From the NCBI RefSeq assembly GCF_945859705.1, contig NC_079137.1, positions 64,202,552 through 64,266,551 on the forward strand: a stretch of 64,000 bases of DNA, read 5' to 3'. The position numbers and the translations under genes are program-made. The notes below the pieces were generated by a model. That model did not search any database and had not been told where the DNA came from. It saw nothing but the letters and a program-made list of their open reading frames with translations. The DNA comes from Episyrphus balteatus (Eukaryota; Arthropoda; Insecta; Diptera; Syrphidae). Shown in pieces: positions 22,922 through 36,411 of this stretch (the first letter of the stretch is position 1; each line of letters starts with the position of its first letter).

Positions 22922-23030
22922 AATTATCAATGAATGCATTCTCTGTTTGAAGCTTTTGATGAAGTTACAACACCAGAAGTTGAAAAAAAAAAACAAAACA
23001 TTTCAAAAACAAAAAAAATAAAATGCAATA
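22922..23030. other. Short AT-rich spacer
   Basis: Lies between the inverted-repeat element and repeat copy 2; nothing supported. Confidence 0.4.
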
Positions 23031-23930
23031 CTGGGGTCGCACGTACTTGCTCTTATGCTAAAAGTAACTCTAATGTTAAAGCTTTTTATTCAAAAAACAC
23101 CGTTTTAAATTATGTTTTACAAAAAACCAAGTATGCCATTTTATTACTTGCATAAAAAGGTATTTTTAGAAAAAAAATTTCCAAAATCGTTAGAGCCGTT
23201 TTTTAAAAAAATAATTTTTTATATATAAAAAATTTCTAACATTTTTCAAAAAAAAAGTTGGTATGCCATTTTAAAGAAATAATTAATTTACACATAAAAA
23301 CGAAGTTTCAAAATTTTTCACCAACCCGTTTTCAAAAAATTGATTTTTCAAAAAAAAATTTTGAAATATTTTTTAAAAATCCAAAAATGCACTTTTTGAA
23401 AATTTTGTAAAATTTTAATATTGTTATTATTTAATTGCTTTTGCATAAAAATTTTCGTTGAAATCGGGTTAATTTTGTACGAGATATTCAGAAACCAAAA
23501 AAACCGTTCTATGACAGGTGACAGGTACCGTTAATAACTGTACAAAAAATATTTTTTTTATTTCAAAAGTTGGCTCTTATGTGTAATACCACACATAAAA
23601 TTTTTAATCAAAATCGTTAGAGCCGTTTTTGAAAAAAATTAACTTTTCTATTTCCGTTATATGGCAGGTACCGTTAGTTTTGGTCATAAAAAAAAATTTC
23701 AATTTCCCCTCTAGGGAATCACCAAAAACTGCTAACTACCAAGTTTGAACAAAATCGCTTCAGTAGTTTAGGCTGTAGCTCAAGGTTCTTACAGACAGAC
23801 AGACAGACAGAATTGCCGGACCCACTTTTTTGGCATTCTCCATCATCGTAATGTCATGTAAAATTGTTATCTCGAGTTCGATTTTTTTTTACGAATCCTA
23901 AACTTGCCCTATAGTACCTATATCGCAAGT
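23031..23930 (+). repeat. Copy 2 of the dispersed (CAGA)n-bearing repeat, 900 bp
   Basis: Begins CTGGGGTCGCACGTACTTGC and ends ATAGTACCTATATCGCAAGT, exactly like copy 3 at 53353-54273. Shared blocks in order are CGTTAGAGCCGTTTTT, GGCAGGTACCGTTA, CTGTAGCTCAAGGTTCTTA with (CAGA)n, CCCACTTTTTTGGCATTCTC and CATCGTAATGTCATG. There is no protein frame. A conserved core next to a (GTCT)n/(CAGA)n microsatellite recalls dipteran mini-me/DINE-type (Helitron-related) repeats; that is an inference from layout, not an alignment. Confidence 0.82.
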
Positions 23931-25100
23931 AAAAATTCGTGGCCAATAAAAATAAAAACGAATTTTCAAAAAAAAAAAATGTAAATAAAAAAATATTTAT
24001 TTTTTTAAATCTTCATTAAATTTAATACTACGGCAATTCCCTATTCATTTTTTGGGACATTTTCACGCTTATTATCCAGTTTATTTCGTTAAGGCAGCAA
24101 TATTTTTTTTTGAAACTTAGTGGGTCTTAAGGGCTCATGATAAAGTTGAAGTTCTAGAAGTTTCAAGAAAAACTAATTCAAAATAGACAAAATAGAATAT
24201 TAACAGACAAGCACGGTAACGGAGAAGACGCGTGTTCTGCGTTACCGCTTTATCTGTGAATAATTTGGCTACGTTTAATTAGTTTTTCGTGAAGAAAAGA
24301 AATTAAGATTGCTTCTTTATTGAGATAAACTGGAAACAAGGTCTATATGTTTTCTCTGTTACTTTGGAATGGCCGACTAATAGATGCTTTTTTTTACACA
24401 AATTTAGTTACAATCAATTAAGTTGCCTACGAGAAACTTAGAAATAAAAAAACCGGTTACGTGCCCTACAAGATATATAATCTTTAATTGAAAAACTTGA
24501 AAAATACCACAAAAAACCTGTGAAGATCTGTTGCCGATGACCAGCCAGCAGTAGAGGAAGTACTGTAATCTCAGTTTGAAATTTCGACATGGTTGGCTTT
24601 AAAAAATTCTAACTTTTTTGTAGGCATGGTAGAAATATGATTGAAGCGTCATACAAAAGGTGAAATAATAATGATATAAAATTTATAATAGATTGTCATT
24701 TAAAAAATGGAATTAATGGCGTTAGAAGAGAAAAGAGATTGATTGAATTGCTTTTTTTATGAAAACTAATTGGGTTAAAACGCTCTTTTTGTAGATGTTG
24801 TATAGACATGGTGGATTTAAATATTGAGCTGAAACAATAAGCTTTCAAATGGTATAAAATTTATTGTATTGTCATATAAAAAAAGTGATGGAATAAAAAA
24901 AAGTAAAATTTTTTCGATTTTTTTTTTTGTTTGCAAGAAAAATGATTTCTTAGGTTTCACTTTAACCACGTGTGAATTGCACACATGATTTTTTTTTATT
25001 ATAAGAGCCGTTTTTGAGAAAAATGACTTTTTTCATATTGGTCTTATGACAGGTATGTACCTACCTACCGTTATTTGGTAAAAAGAAAAAAATTCAAATT
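23931..25100. other. Repeat-derived AT-rich DNA beside copy 2
   Basis: About 24935-25000 (CAAGAAAAATGATTTC...ACGTGTGAATTGCACACA) is the reverse complement of a block at about 52630-52690 next to copy 3, so it belongs to the same composite repeat. Around 25015-25080 are further pieces with GAGCCGTTTTTGAG and TACCGTTATTTGGT. An inverted pair CGGTAACGG / GCGTTACCG lies near 24212-24248. No genes. Confidence 0.55.
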
Positions 25101-28100
25101 TAATGAAATATTGGTTTACGATGATAGAGAAATAAAAAAAAGTAGTTTTTTGTCTTCGGTGTTCCATCGGTTCAAAAGTTATACTAGGTAGGTAGGTAAG
25201 GTATGCATAAGAACGAAAAAAATAGATTTTTTTTTAAGAACACATATTGATAGTAAAAATTCATCAATGAATAACATAAACAACAAAAAATATGAAGTAA
25301 AATGGTACAAAAAAAAACAAAAAAACAATACACAAAAGAGCAGTTCAGTAGCGATTATGTCACAAAATATACAAAAAGTTTATCCTTCGATTGAAAATAA
25401 CATTCATATCGACAAATAAATATAAAAGATTTGCCACTTCATTATGCGATTTCATAATATAGACGAAAATTTGTTTAAATCCTTCAAGCTAAGCTGATGA
25501 TCCCTCTCACTTTATCAGGGGATTATTATATACGACGAAGAGAGGGTATATTATACAAAAATAGACAAATGAAACATTGTGTAATTGTGTGTAAACCCTG
25601 TTTACCCTCTTTTGAGGGTTATACAATGAGTCAAAAAGGACACGTTGATGCACCTTTATTTTTTGTGATCACACCTCGTCACATACATAGTTTGTTGTCT
25701 TTGTATGAGCAATGATTTTTGATGAGGAGTGTTACATCGCAAAAGGATATGTCACAATGACAGAACAATGGAATAAATGTGTTGTGTACTTTCCCTTTTT
25801 CACATTCTCTTTTTTTTGGCGTGAAAAGTATGGAAAAATATGACAGAATTTAGAGTTGAACATTATTGTTTCACTGCGGAACAAATTGAGGTTAAGATTT
25901 GGAAGAAAAGAAAGATGCTGAGTTTGTTTGTTGAAATGTTGGTTTTTGTCTATTGTTTGTGATGAGCTATGAAAATGTGTTTTTCGTCAAAATTTTTTGA
26001 TGGACAATTAGAAAATGATGAGAATGAAAATATCAATGTAATGGGTTACTGTTGTGTTTTCATTGGTATCGGTGATATTTAATTGCAATTTAGGACTACA
26101 AATTTCTAGGTGGGTTTTGGAATAAAAAAAACAAAAACTTATCTTGACTTAACTTAAAAAGTTTGTTTAGATATAAAAAATAAATAAGACTGAAAGTTCT
26201 TTTTCTTTAAAGTGGAAACAGAAAAACTTATAGCAGAAAAACAAAAAACAACTTATCCAATAATCCTCTTTTCAAATCTACTCTAACGTTATAAAAAACG
26301 ACAAGTCCTTTTTTTCCACCTCCCTTTTTTTTCCACCTGGAATCAAATTACACAAAAAAAAAAAAGACAAAAGTGATGAAAAACTATTTTTAGATTTATC
26401 ACGCAGGATTTCAATTCTAAAAGTACGAAAGATACGAGTTTTGTTTAACAAACGGAAATGTGTAAACGGGCAAATAAATGTGTAAATTGTCAACGTTATA
26501 CTGTCACCATCAGTTTCAGTATTGTCAAATATTGAGGGGTGAATAAAGTGGCAGATAAAATTGAATTGAAGAATAGGTATATTTTCATCAAAACTTGATA
26601 AAATGAACAAGAAGAAAAATAAACCTCAATTGAACTGATTTTCATGGATGATAAAACAACCCTTGGGAAAATAAATATAGGTAAACGAACAAGTATTATA
26701 ACATTAAGGACCTCGAATTCAATTACTACCACCAACTTCTTGATGTTTAAAGATGGAATCCAATATTGTAGGTCATAATTGTTTTTTTTGTCACTTGAGT
26801 ATCTATTAGTAGTTAGCGCAGGACCAAAAAAAAAACATTAATAGAACAAGTGCAATCCTAAAGGGTTATTATTTGGTTAGCATAGTAACACCCCATTTCA
26901 GAATGTTTCGACGACTCATAAACAAGTTGATTTGGTCTAGTTGTGTCTAATTAGAAAGTGCGTGTCAGAGATTAGAAGCAATGACAGTTCGGGTGGGTTA
27001 TTTTAAAACAGAACAACCCTCTCTTGATAATCTGTCATTTGTTTATTAAATTAACTTGGTTGAATAAGCATGAATGAGAGGCGTGAAAAAAAGATTAACT
27101 GCATGAAGTGTGTTTGCTCACAGGTAACCAAGGTAAAGCTTTGAGAGATGTTTTGTAATCATTAGTTTAACCTTTAACTATGAAGCTTATTGATACATAA
27201 TTTTAATCAAAAAAATCACCTTCGCTCTTTTTTTCACTAAATTCACTTTACCTCCAATTTTTAAAAATTGTCCAAAAACTCCTCATTTTGATATTTTGGT
27301 GCCTCTTTTTCCTTCTTTTTAGAAATATCTGGTCTACTACGTTTAGTTTTTTTGCGGTCAATAAATTTGAGGAGTTCTGTTTTCCAAATTCCAATAATCA
27401 ATTTAACCAGTTAGAGTGAACAAAGAATTTACCTTTTAAACCTGGCACGAAAAACAGGTGAAAACTCAAATTTGAATTTTTTTTTTGATTTTCTGAGAAA
27501 TTACAAAAATTGTTTTTATCCATTATTGAAAGTCACTTTTTATTTAAAGCTATCCCCAACGGAAAAAAAAAACGCTGTCGTTGATAATTTGCGAGAGCGT
27601 TAACTCACCAACTCGTCCAATGCAGATATCTGGAATTGAATGTTATTTGTACCTATTTAAACATTTTTAGAATTTTTAGCGACTAAAAGTATATCAGCAA
27701 TTTCGTGCAACTGTGTCATGTACCTATTTTATTTTATATTATTTTGAACCCTTTTTGACTAAGCCCTGCTTTTTTCTTCAACTCCTATTTTTTGGCCTCT
27801 TTCTTAAAATTTGGGAAGGTAGCCCTGCTGCCGATGCGATGACTTTTCGCGGCTATGTGAAGTTGGCATCCCCAAATGCTAATTTTTTTTAACCTGCCTG
27901 GTTCGATTGCCCAAAGTTAGCCCAGGATAGAACGAGATTTTTTTTTTGTTTTAAATTGATAGCGGAATTAATTTTTTTTTTCACCTCAAAAATCACAAAA
28001 CAAATTTTTTTATTCAGTATAGAAATTAATGGTTTTGCACTGTGGTTTGTTTGCCCAACGTTAGCATAGGCTAGCCCAACTTTTATTTTCGCTATCATAC

Positions 28101-31100
28101 GCTTAGTTTAATAATTATAGAAGCATTATTTTTCATTCACCTAAAAAAAAATAAAAAATAGTACGCATACACCACAGTGACCTTTTTAATTTATAATTCA
28201 GAAAAAAGTTAATCCACTTGGTGTGGGACTTAACTGTTATTTATTTGACTTAGAATTCTTACTTGATTGAATGTAGTCCATATAACATTCCTGTTAAGAA
28301 ACTTAAGTTGATTTGTTTCATTTCACCTTAAAAACCACAAAATATAAATATTTTTTCAAACATCATTGATTTTTTGGTTTGTTATTTATAATCACCTACA
28401 TGCTTATTAAAATCTATCCAAACATTTAGCAAAAGTAACAACAAATATAAAATGGTGTGGTGAGGTGACTTCTTTTTCAGTACACGATGTTACTTTTTAG
28501 ACTTTTCTCAACTAACCTTGGTAATTCTAACAAATTGCATCACCTTTTTTCGTTAGTCAACCCTTACATCAAAAATTATGACAAAAAAAAATTTTTCAAA
28601 TTACCAACCTCTTAAAAATCTAAATTAGTTTTTTTTTCAGTGTAAAAAATGTCCTTTTTATTAAATAACCATGATAACTCCAACAAATTGGCATAGAATT
28701 AAAAACATACAATTTAATTTAATTACTCTGTCTAATAAACAAATACAAAACAAAATGGTCATACTAAAACAGCGACCAAAATAATCGTGTATGTACCTAC
28801 TCTCTAAATTACAATTGTTGAAATTTAGAAATGCAAACAAAAATGTATTTAATTAAATTATCTTTAAAAATGTGAAAGTAATCCACCTATTTGTAAACGT
28901 TGAACCTTTTTTGTCGTGGTACACTCACCCTTAAAGTGAGAATATAGTATTCAATGTTGAAGGAGGTATTAAGGTTAATCATATTTAAAAAGCTTAAGTT
29001 AAAAGGTTTCTAAATTAGCTTAAACATTTTTTTTTAATTTTCCAAGAATGAAACGAAATTCAATTTCCTTGTTGAAAAGCGTAACTTCTAGTTTTGTTCC
29101 TCATCTTACTCTTATATTTTATTAGATGTATTTCTTATCTAAAACATTTTTGCAAGGTTGTAAAACCCATCCACTTTTCAATTCAAACAACTCATATTGC
29201 TTAGAAAATTGTATCTACATTTAAAAACATTATCCATTGATGAGTATCTAAAGTACCTACCCGATCCGAATTCAACGACAAATGATGCAACATGAAATCC
29301 GATAGATGCACCTAGTATAGAACCAGCAGCAACATCAGACTACTTGGAGCATTCCTTTGCAGTTTCTATTGTTAAATTTTTTTTTTAGTTTTTTAAGACT
29401 GCACTATTATGTGGTGCATCTTATGGGATAGCTAAATGCATTCATGCCTCCATAGATACATTTTACAGTTACAATAATTTTTTGCTGTGTAGATAAATTT
29501 GTGTGGGTTTTATTATGAACCGGACACCGTTTGATATGTCATCAGATTTTCAAACTGTGGGAACGTTTTTCATGAAAGCTCTATAATGCATTCTTATGAT
29601 TTTTTTGTAGTAGTTTTTTTTGCAAAATTTTAAACTTGGAAGAGTTTTGTATGCTATAAAAAATTAATTAAACATAATATGGAAGACAATCATATTTTTT
29701 GTGAGGGGTAAGAAGTTGAAATCACTTTTCAAGAGCATGCGGTACGACTTATTTATTGTTGATATTGCAACCTATGCAAAATTGTTAAATTAAAGGTAGT
29801 TGTATTGTTTATGTTGATGTTTTATTTCTTGTTTTGATTTTTTATGTGAATTTATATATTTTAAAAAGCCAAAATATTGTTGATAATGAGTTTTTTGATT
29901 TCTCGGTCAGGGTCGGTCGTAGATGTTATGTATATAGGTTTCTGAGAAAAAAAACTTTATTCAATATAAATTCCCTAACTACTTATTTTTTTCATGAAAA
30001 ATAAATTCGATTTCATGGAAATTTAAAAAAAAAAATATATAAAAGAAATCAGTCTTAAAAAACAGTGATTTAAGGCCGAGTATCTGCAAAATCATCTAAA
30101 GTTTTCAGTGTACAAAAAAGCTAGCAAAGCGTAAGACACGGAATAACCAAAACAAATGGTAACAAACATGGAATTTTCGATCAATATTATCAATGGGAAT
30201 AACTTTAAAAAAGACAGTTTACAATTACTAAAAGTAATAATTCAGATTTGACTGTACGCGAGGAATGAATGCTCCGTTCATGGTAGCCGTGGTGGTTATA
30301 TTTTTTTAATTTTCAAAATTAAGTTTAATTTTTCGGACTACATATTTCACCCTTGTAAATACATAAAACTACATTCACCACTTTTTGCAGAAATATAACA
30401 GTAAAAACATTTTTTTCTTACTGTGAAAAGGGGATCAAATTGGGCCATTTTTAAACTTAGACTGGAGTCAAAGCTTATACACATTTATGAATCAGCTCCT
30501 TTCTATAGAAAATTGATAAATAGGTTGGTTTGAATTGTAAGATAAAGTCCAGTTTTTCTTAGAAGCGACAAAATCACGGCATATGAAAGCAATATATTAT
30601 TGTTTAAAAAAAAAAATAATAAGCTTTCTGCATCAATATTTTAAGTTTTCCATTTAGAAAAATTGTGAAAAAGTTTGAAAATTTTCACATTTGTATACTT
30701 TTTCACTAAATGAAAATTTTCACATTTGTACTTTTGCACTAAATGAGCAAATGTAACTATGCCCTAACCCTCTTTAAGGTATCTTCAAGATGAAACTACA
30801 GTTGGTACCTATGCTTATTGTGGAACATATGTTTTTGCAATGAAAATGGTAGTCTTGTTCATACAATCGAATGTGTGAAAATTGTACCTCCAAATTCCAC
30901 AGCTTCTATTCTCAGTAAAGGTTGTTCGTTTGACAAATTTAAGCATTTACAATGCAACCAAGTTCTATTTCCCTTCTGATCACATAAGTATTTAACTATA
31001 AAAAAGATTGATACTTTTGTAACACTCATCAAATATTGTGGAACCCATTTATTTCCTTAACTGAAATATGATTAGTGGAATTTTAATATTCCACATTAAT

Positions 31101-31320
31101 GATTTTCTGAGCGTTTGTTTTTGAAGTTATACTTCTTATGGGAGGGTGGGTATGAAAATTTACTTTTTGACAAGAATGTCAAAGGGATAATGACGCGATC
31201 ACCCTGGGTAGCAGGGCTGTCGTTTCACCTTTAGAGTAGGCAGTACTTTAGTATTTAAAAATGTAGTACGCCGCAGTACGGCAAACATAAAACACACAAC
31301 ACGTTGCAAGTTACATGTTT
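25101..31320. other. Long gene-poor AT-rich region
   Basis: No coding exon, RNA gene or complete transposon is convincing in these 6 kb. Frames at 25497-25715, 26278-26735 and 27889-28098 match nothing known. A 79-bp minus-strand stretch at 29261-29339 resembles part of a PAP2-type phosphatase (see findings) but is too short to call. A CATACACCACAGTGACC word at about 28165 is shared with other places. Possible regulatory DNA for Six4 or Hagh; nothing proves it. Confidence 0.5.
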
Positions 31321-31488
31321 CATGTGGCAAGTTGCATGTGGCAAGTCGTATGTGGCAAGTTGTATGTGGCAAGTTGCGTGTAGCAAGTTGCATGTGGCAA
31401 GTTGCGTGTGGCAAGTTGCGTGTGGCAAGTTACATGTGGCAAGTTGCATGTGGCAAGTTGCATGTGGTAATTTCCATGTGGCAAGTTG
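31321..31488. repeat. Minisatellite, 12 units of 14 bp
   Basis: Twelve consecutive 14-mers with consensus CATGTGGCAAGTTG, each with 0-3 changes. Long frames on both strands here are simply this repeat read through and are not genes. Diverged half-units precede the array (about 31300-31320). Confidence 0.95.
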
Positions 31489-31489
31489 C

Positions 31490-31605
31490 CAGGGTTGCAA
31501 AAAGCTCACATTTCAGCTCAGCTCACAGCTCAGCTCAAATTTGAGCTAGGTACCATAGCTTAGCTCATTTGAGCTGAGCTGAAAGTGAGCTGAGCTGAAA
31601 GTGAG
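31490..31605. repeat. AGCTC-rich palindromic block with hAT-like left end
   Basis: Starts CAGGGTTGCAAAAAGCTC, a hAT-type terminal sequence, and continues with many AGCTC/GAGCT words that can pair across the block. No matching right terminus was found, so it may be a broken element or a tandem repeat born from one. Confidence 0.6.
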
Positions 31606-33062
31606 CGCCCCAACTTCCAACGCCTATATCTCGGAATTTTGAAAAAAATGAAAAAAAAATTTTTGATGCCAAAAGGTAGCGGGGGCTCTAACCTACATTT
31701 GGGTACAACTCTCATTCCTGTAGGTCTACGCGTTCTCAAACCGAGAGAACTTAAAAGTAAAAAAAAAAATAGGCACGATTCTGAAAAAATAGGCATGATG
31801 TGGCGGTTTAACATGGAAGGCGATTTTTTAAAAATCTGATAATGTGCAAAGCGTAGGCCCATGACACAAGCTATCATTTGGCATCACTCCCAAAAATTGA
31901 TCTCAAGCGGTTTTTTTTCCAGGAGCTTTCAAAGATTCGGGGATTTTTCGAAAAAAAAAATTTACCCCAACTTTCAAACGCGATTTTCTCGGAATTTTAA
32001 AAAAAATCGAAAAACCGGATTATACCACTATCGGCTAGCTGAGAATATAAGCTTTCATATGGCACCACTCCCCTGTCTCTAGATCAAAGCGTTCCAACGA
32101 CTATATCGCGGAATTTTGAAGAAAATGAAAATAAAATTTTTTGATGCCAAAAGGTAGCGGGGACTTTAACCTACATTTGGGTACAATTCCCATCCCTGTA
32201 GGTCCAGGCGTTCTCAAACCGGGAGAACTTAAAAGTAAAAAAAAAATAGGCACGATTCTGAAAAAATAGGAATGATGTGGCGGTTTAACATGGAAGGCGA
32301 TTTTTTAAAAATCTGACAATGTGCAAAGCGTAGGCCCATGACACAAGCTATCATTTGGCATCACTCCCAAAAATTGCTCTCAAGCGGTTTAGCTTCCAGG
32401 AGCGTTCAAAGATTCGGGGATTTTTCGAAAAAAGATTTTACCCCAACTTTCAAACGCGATTTTCTCGGAATTTTGAAAAAAATCGAAAAACCGGATTATA
32501 CCACAATCGGGTAGCTGAGAATATAAGCTTTCATATGGCACCACTCCACTGTCTCTAGATCAAAGCGTTCAGCTCCCAGAAGTTTTTTCGCGCCCCCAAC
32601 TTCCAACGCCTATACCGTGGAATTTTGAAGAAAATGAATAAAATTTTTGATGCCAAAAGTGAGCGCCCCAACTTCCAACGCCTATATCTCGGAATTTTGA
32701 AAAAAATGAAAAAAAAATTTTTGATGCCAAAAGGTAGCGGGGACTCTAACCTACATTTGGGTACAACTCCCATTCCTGTAGGTCCACGCGTTTTCAAACC
32801 GGGAGAACTTAAAAGTAAAAAAAATAGGCGCGATTCTGAAAAAAAAGGCATGATGTGGTGGTTTAACATGGAAGGCGATTTTTTAAAAATCTGATAATGT
32901 GCAAAGCGTAGGCCCATGACACAAGCTATCATTTGGCATCACTCCCAAAAATTGCTCTAAAGCGGTTTAGCTTCCAGGAGCGTTTAAAGATTCGGCGATT
33001 TTTCGAAAAAAAAATGTACCCCAACTTTCAAAACCGATTTTCTCGGAATTTTGAAAAAAGTC
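31604..33062. repeat. Satellite: about three tandem units of roughly 480-580 bp
   Basis: The landmark GATGCCAAAAGGTAGCGGG occurs at about 31666, 32141 and 32725, each followed in order by TACATTTGGGTACAA, CTTAAAAGTAAAAAAAA, GGTTTAACATGGAAGGCGAT, CAAAGCGTAGGCCCATGACA and AGCTATCATTTGGCATCACT. A short extra copy of the unit start lies at about 32590-32660. Each unit also contains two similar halves around CTCGGAATTTTGAAAAAAA. Frames on both strands here are satellite translations. Confidence 0.92.
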
Positions 33063-36000
33063 GTTAAGCGTATACCGTACGTTCTGAACCGCAAAACATG
33101 TGTAAATTTCACAGAATAAATTGAAAACTACATGGACGCAAGGAGGATGAAAGAATTAATTTATTGTTCACTTGATAAAAATGTAAAAAAAATAAGTGGG
33201 GATTAATTACTTAATAATAGAAATTAAAAATATCAAATGAAATTCATTTACATAAAACTGAATGAGAAGTATAACTTCAGTCGCGTGTACATGTGTACAC
33301 ACACTCTTTTTTTTTTTTTTAATGAGGGTTAGACAAAAGTGGAACGCATTCGAACTTTCATATTATTCCTCCATTTCCTTGATTTATTAAAAATCAATTC
33401 TGAGCGTACAGTTCTTTTAACTAAGTATCAAAGGATCAAAATCGTGTTTTTACTAACTTTTTTTTTGAGGCCGCTGGATTTGATAATACATAATACCTAT
33501 TTGTCGTTTGTAATATGAAAAATTAACGTGTTCCACAAAATTTCTGTCACAAAGGGACCAATCCCAGAAAACTAAGAATTTATGAATTTAAAAAAATGAA
33601 CAATTGACGCAAAAATTTGTTTATTAAAAAGTATTTCATTCAAATCCAAACTGAATTTCTACCTAATAGGGTTTCAGTCATGGGTTCGGATAGGTTCGTA
33701 GTTCAAGGTATACATTGAAAAAAATAATTTGAATAATTGCGACACGCATTTTCATTTATTTTCACGGAATGTGACTTTAAAATTAAAATAAAGGACACAC
33801 CTAAGCCATTATTATGTGAACAATTAGATGCCTATTCGTTTTATGTTAAAAAACAGGCATCATTCCGTTATTTCTAAAAAAAAAATCCTTAAAAAATCAT
33901 AAAAAATATTTATGAACATAAAACCATAAATTTTCTCTGGAACCAAAAAAAAAAATACACAATTTTTCATCGACACCACTTTCCACAATTGGGTACACGC
34001 GTAAGTGCTACCACCCCTTTCTTTCTTTCATAAGAGAGGTATATTTTGTACGCTGCGAGTACACACAATCGCCTCAATTAATCTTAATAAATCTAAATTA
34101 GTGGTCTCGCAGTAAAAAACAAGCCACAAACTAATTATAATTATTATTATACTCTTGGAAGTTGGAACACAAGAACAAAAGTGAAAGTAGTCTTTCCCGA
34201 CATCAACTATATTTTCGGTATAACTACAGCCAGTCCCTTTAACAGCATCGTACACAAGATTCGAGATTCGAGTATCCTAACAACTAACAACAACACGAAA
34301 CATGTAAAAGGACACCCATCAAATCCCTGACTAATAAATCAGTGTGTTTGCGGGTCATTTTACATCAGAGTGCGTTCCCCGTTGATTATTATGATGATGA
34401 TGATGCTGAAGCTGCATGAAGAGTGATTTTTGTATCAAGGGAGGTTTGATTTTTTCCACCCCTTTTTTGACACTCATCCTATCATCATCATCATACACCA
34501 TCGCATATAGGTCCTTCATACCCATTCCTCCCATATGTTTTCTCTTTGATTTCATCCAATTAGATAAAACATTTGACATATGTCCACATACAGTTCCGAA
34601 CACATACCACAAACACTGTTAGTATTCAATTACGTTTCTAAGCTAATTAACCTCTTTCCTCGAGAGGTAAAAATTTTATAAAAATATTTCCAGAGTTAAA
34701 AGTACCAACATTCTCTACCTGAAGATGAACGCATACCTTCCCTAAGTCCATCAATAACTCGATAGTACGACGACACTGGATGGTCTTTAAGATTTTGTGA
34801 TAAGAAATTTTAAGGATTCCAAAGGGATTATCCTGAGTATTTAGAGCAAATATTCAAAATCCTTGGTGGACAGTCATTTTTAAGTCCTATCCTGTCTGTC
34901 TGTCTGGCTAAAGGATAATGAAAGTGGAAAAGTAGAGCATTTTCTGCTACCGATTTAGTTGTTCCTGTATATAGATCGAGTGAAGATTTCCAAATAAAAT
35001 TGTGAAAATCCTCTGGATGGTGATAAAATCATTTTGTCAAGGATAATGGTCATTTGTTTGCAATTGACAATTTTGTATAGTGTTAAGTGCAATTCATTGG
35101 AATAAAATGTGCCAAATGCAAGGACATCTTATCGCGGATTTCCAATCAGGTCTTTTTTTTCAGATTTATCTATAGTTCCTGTATATTGTGTGATTTATAG
35201 TTCTTTCATTGTCATAAATAAAAATGCTTCCCGTATGATTGTAGGAAATACATTTTTGAATCAAACGAAATCTTTTTTAAATAATCTAAAGCATTGAGTG
35301 GATATTACCAACATTATGGATACAATCCTCAACTCATTATTTTATTTTAAGTTTAAGCATTCAAATAATTATAATTTATGTGGTAGACTTCATTTGAACG
35401 GGCTTAAATAAAATTACTAAATTATTTTTTCTTGAAACCATATACAAAAAGTGACTTATTCCACTTTCATAATTATGGGCACATTTAAGAAAATTTTAAC
35501 TATGGAACGTATGTTGAACGTGTTCGTGTTGATCAACTTAATATGGACCCGACTTTACATTTTTTTTAACATTGTGGAATGCAATCATTTTTCATTTCGT
35601 GAGATGAGAACACTTCGCTTAAATCGAAAAGAAGCTATAAACAGATTGGCAAATAAAAAGTAATTCGGGAACGCACCAACACAATTACAAAAAACCTCAA
35701 ATACTCATACTGTAGTCTGAGAAAGATTTGGTAAAGATTCAGAAAAATGTATGCAACTTTTGTTTTTAAATCATTGGTATCGAAGCTGAATTTCACACTT
35801 AATAGCAGGTCTAAGGCTTTTTAAAATTACTCTATTGCCCTGTTTTCAAAAACCGTTTGGGAATAGGTTGTGAGGTGATAGTTTAGATTAAGGTTAAAGA
35901 TAACTCGAACAGAACGGACAACTTGAGAAAAGTTAAGGCACAAGAAGGTATTTTTTGAGACGGATAGGAAAACGTAGAGTTAATACCAAAGCACCCTGTT

Positions 36001-36411
36001 ATTTTACATTTTACAAAATCGATATAAAAATTATGCATGTTCCAGAAGGATTTGAATGAAAATAGAATTGCGGTTTTTTTTTTTAAGTATACGAGTACGT
36101 ACTCGAGTGATCACAATAAAAATCTTATAAACATTCACGAGTATATTTATCGGGCCTGTTGACTAACTAGAACGTTTTTGTAGTGAAAAGTTCATACCCT
36201 TTATAAGAACGGAAAAATGTTATTTACAAAGTTATACGACTTCATTTGCAAATAAATTCTTGGGCTCAGAATTTTTCGAGGGACCCTCTTTGACTTTATC
36301 TATAGCCCCGATTTTTGGGGGTGGCAGACTACTCTAGGCTCATGAGTAAGATTAATAGCCTCATTCCTTTAGACGTGTAAGAACACGTTAATTGATATGC
36401 CTAAAAAGTAG
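33063..36411. other. Gene-poor AT-rich region
   Basis: Contains short (GAT)n and (CTGT)n runs (about 34390 and 34900), GTGGAAC-type words (33341, 33525, 35502, 35576) and no supported gene. The frames at 34028-34622 are low-complexity and overlap on both strands; 35109-35663 frames match nothing known. Confidence 0.5.

Noticed and set aside
31199..31549. Five overlapping open frames on both strands, rich in C-H-M-Q-L-A-T or A-S-C-M-W-Q-V repeats
   Set aside because: They are the 14-bp minisatellite read in several frames; a 14-bp unit cycles through all frames and produces such peptides automatically.
31560..32932. Near-identical frames of 105 and 125 codons on the minus strand and 66-89 codons on the plus strand
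   Set aside because: They repeat because the satellite unit repeats; frames break between units, and both strands are open at once.
34355..34622. 85-codon minus-strand frame with a His run
   Set aside because: The His run comes from a (GAT)n microsatellite; the overlapping opposite-strand frame is equally open and no domain is visible.
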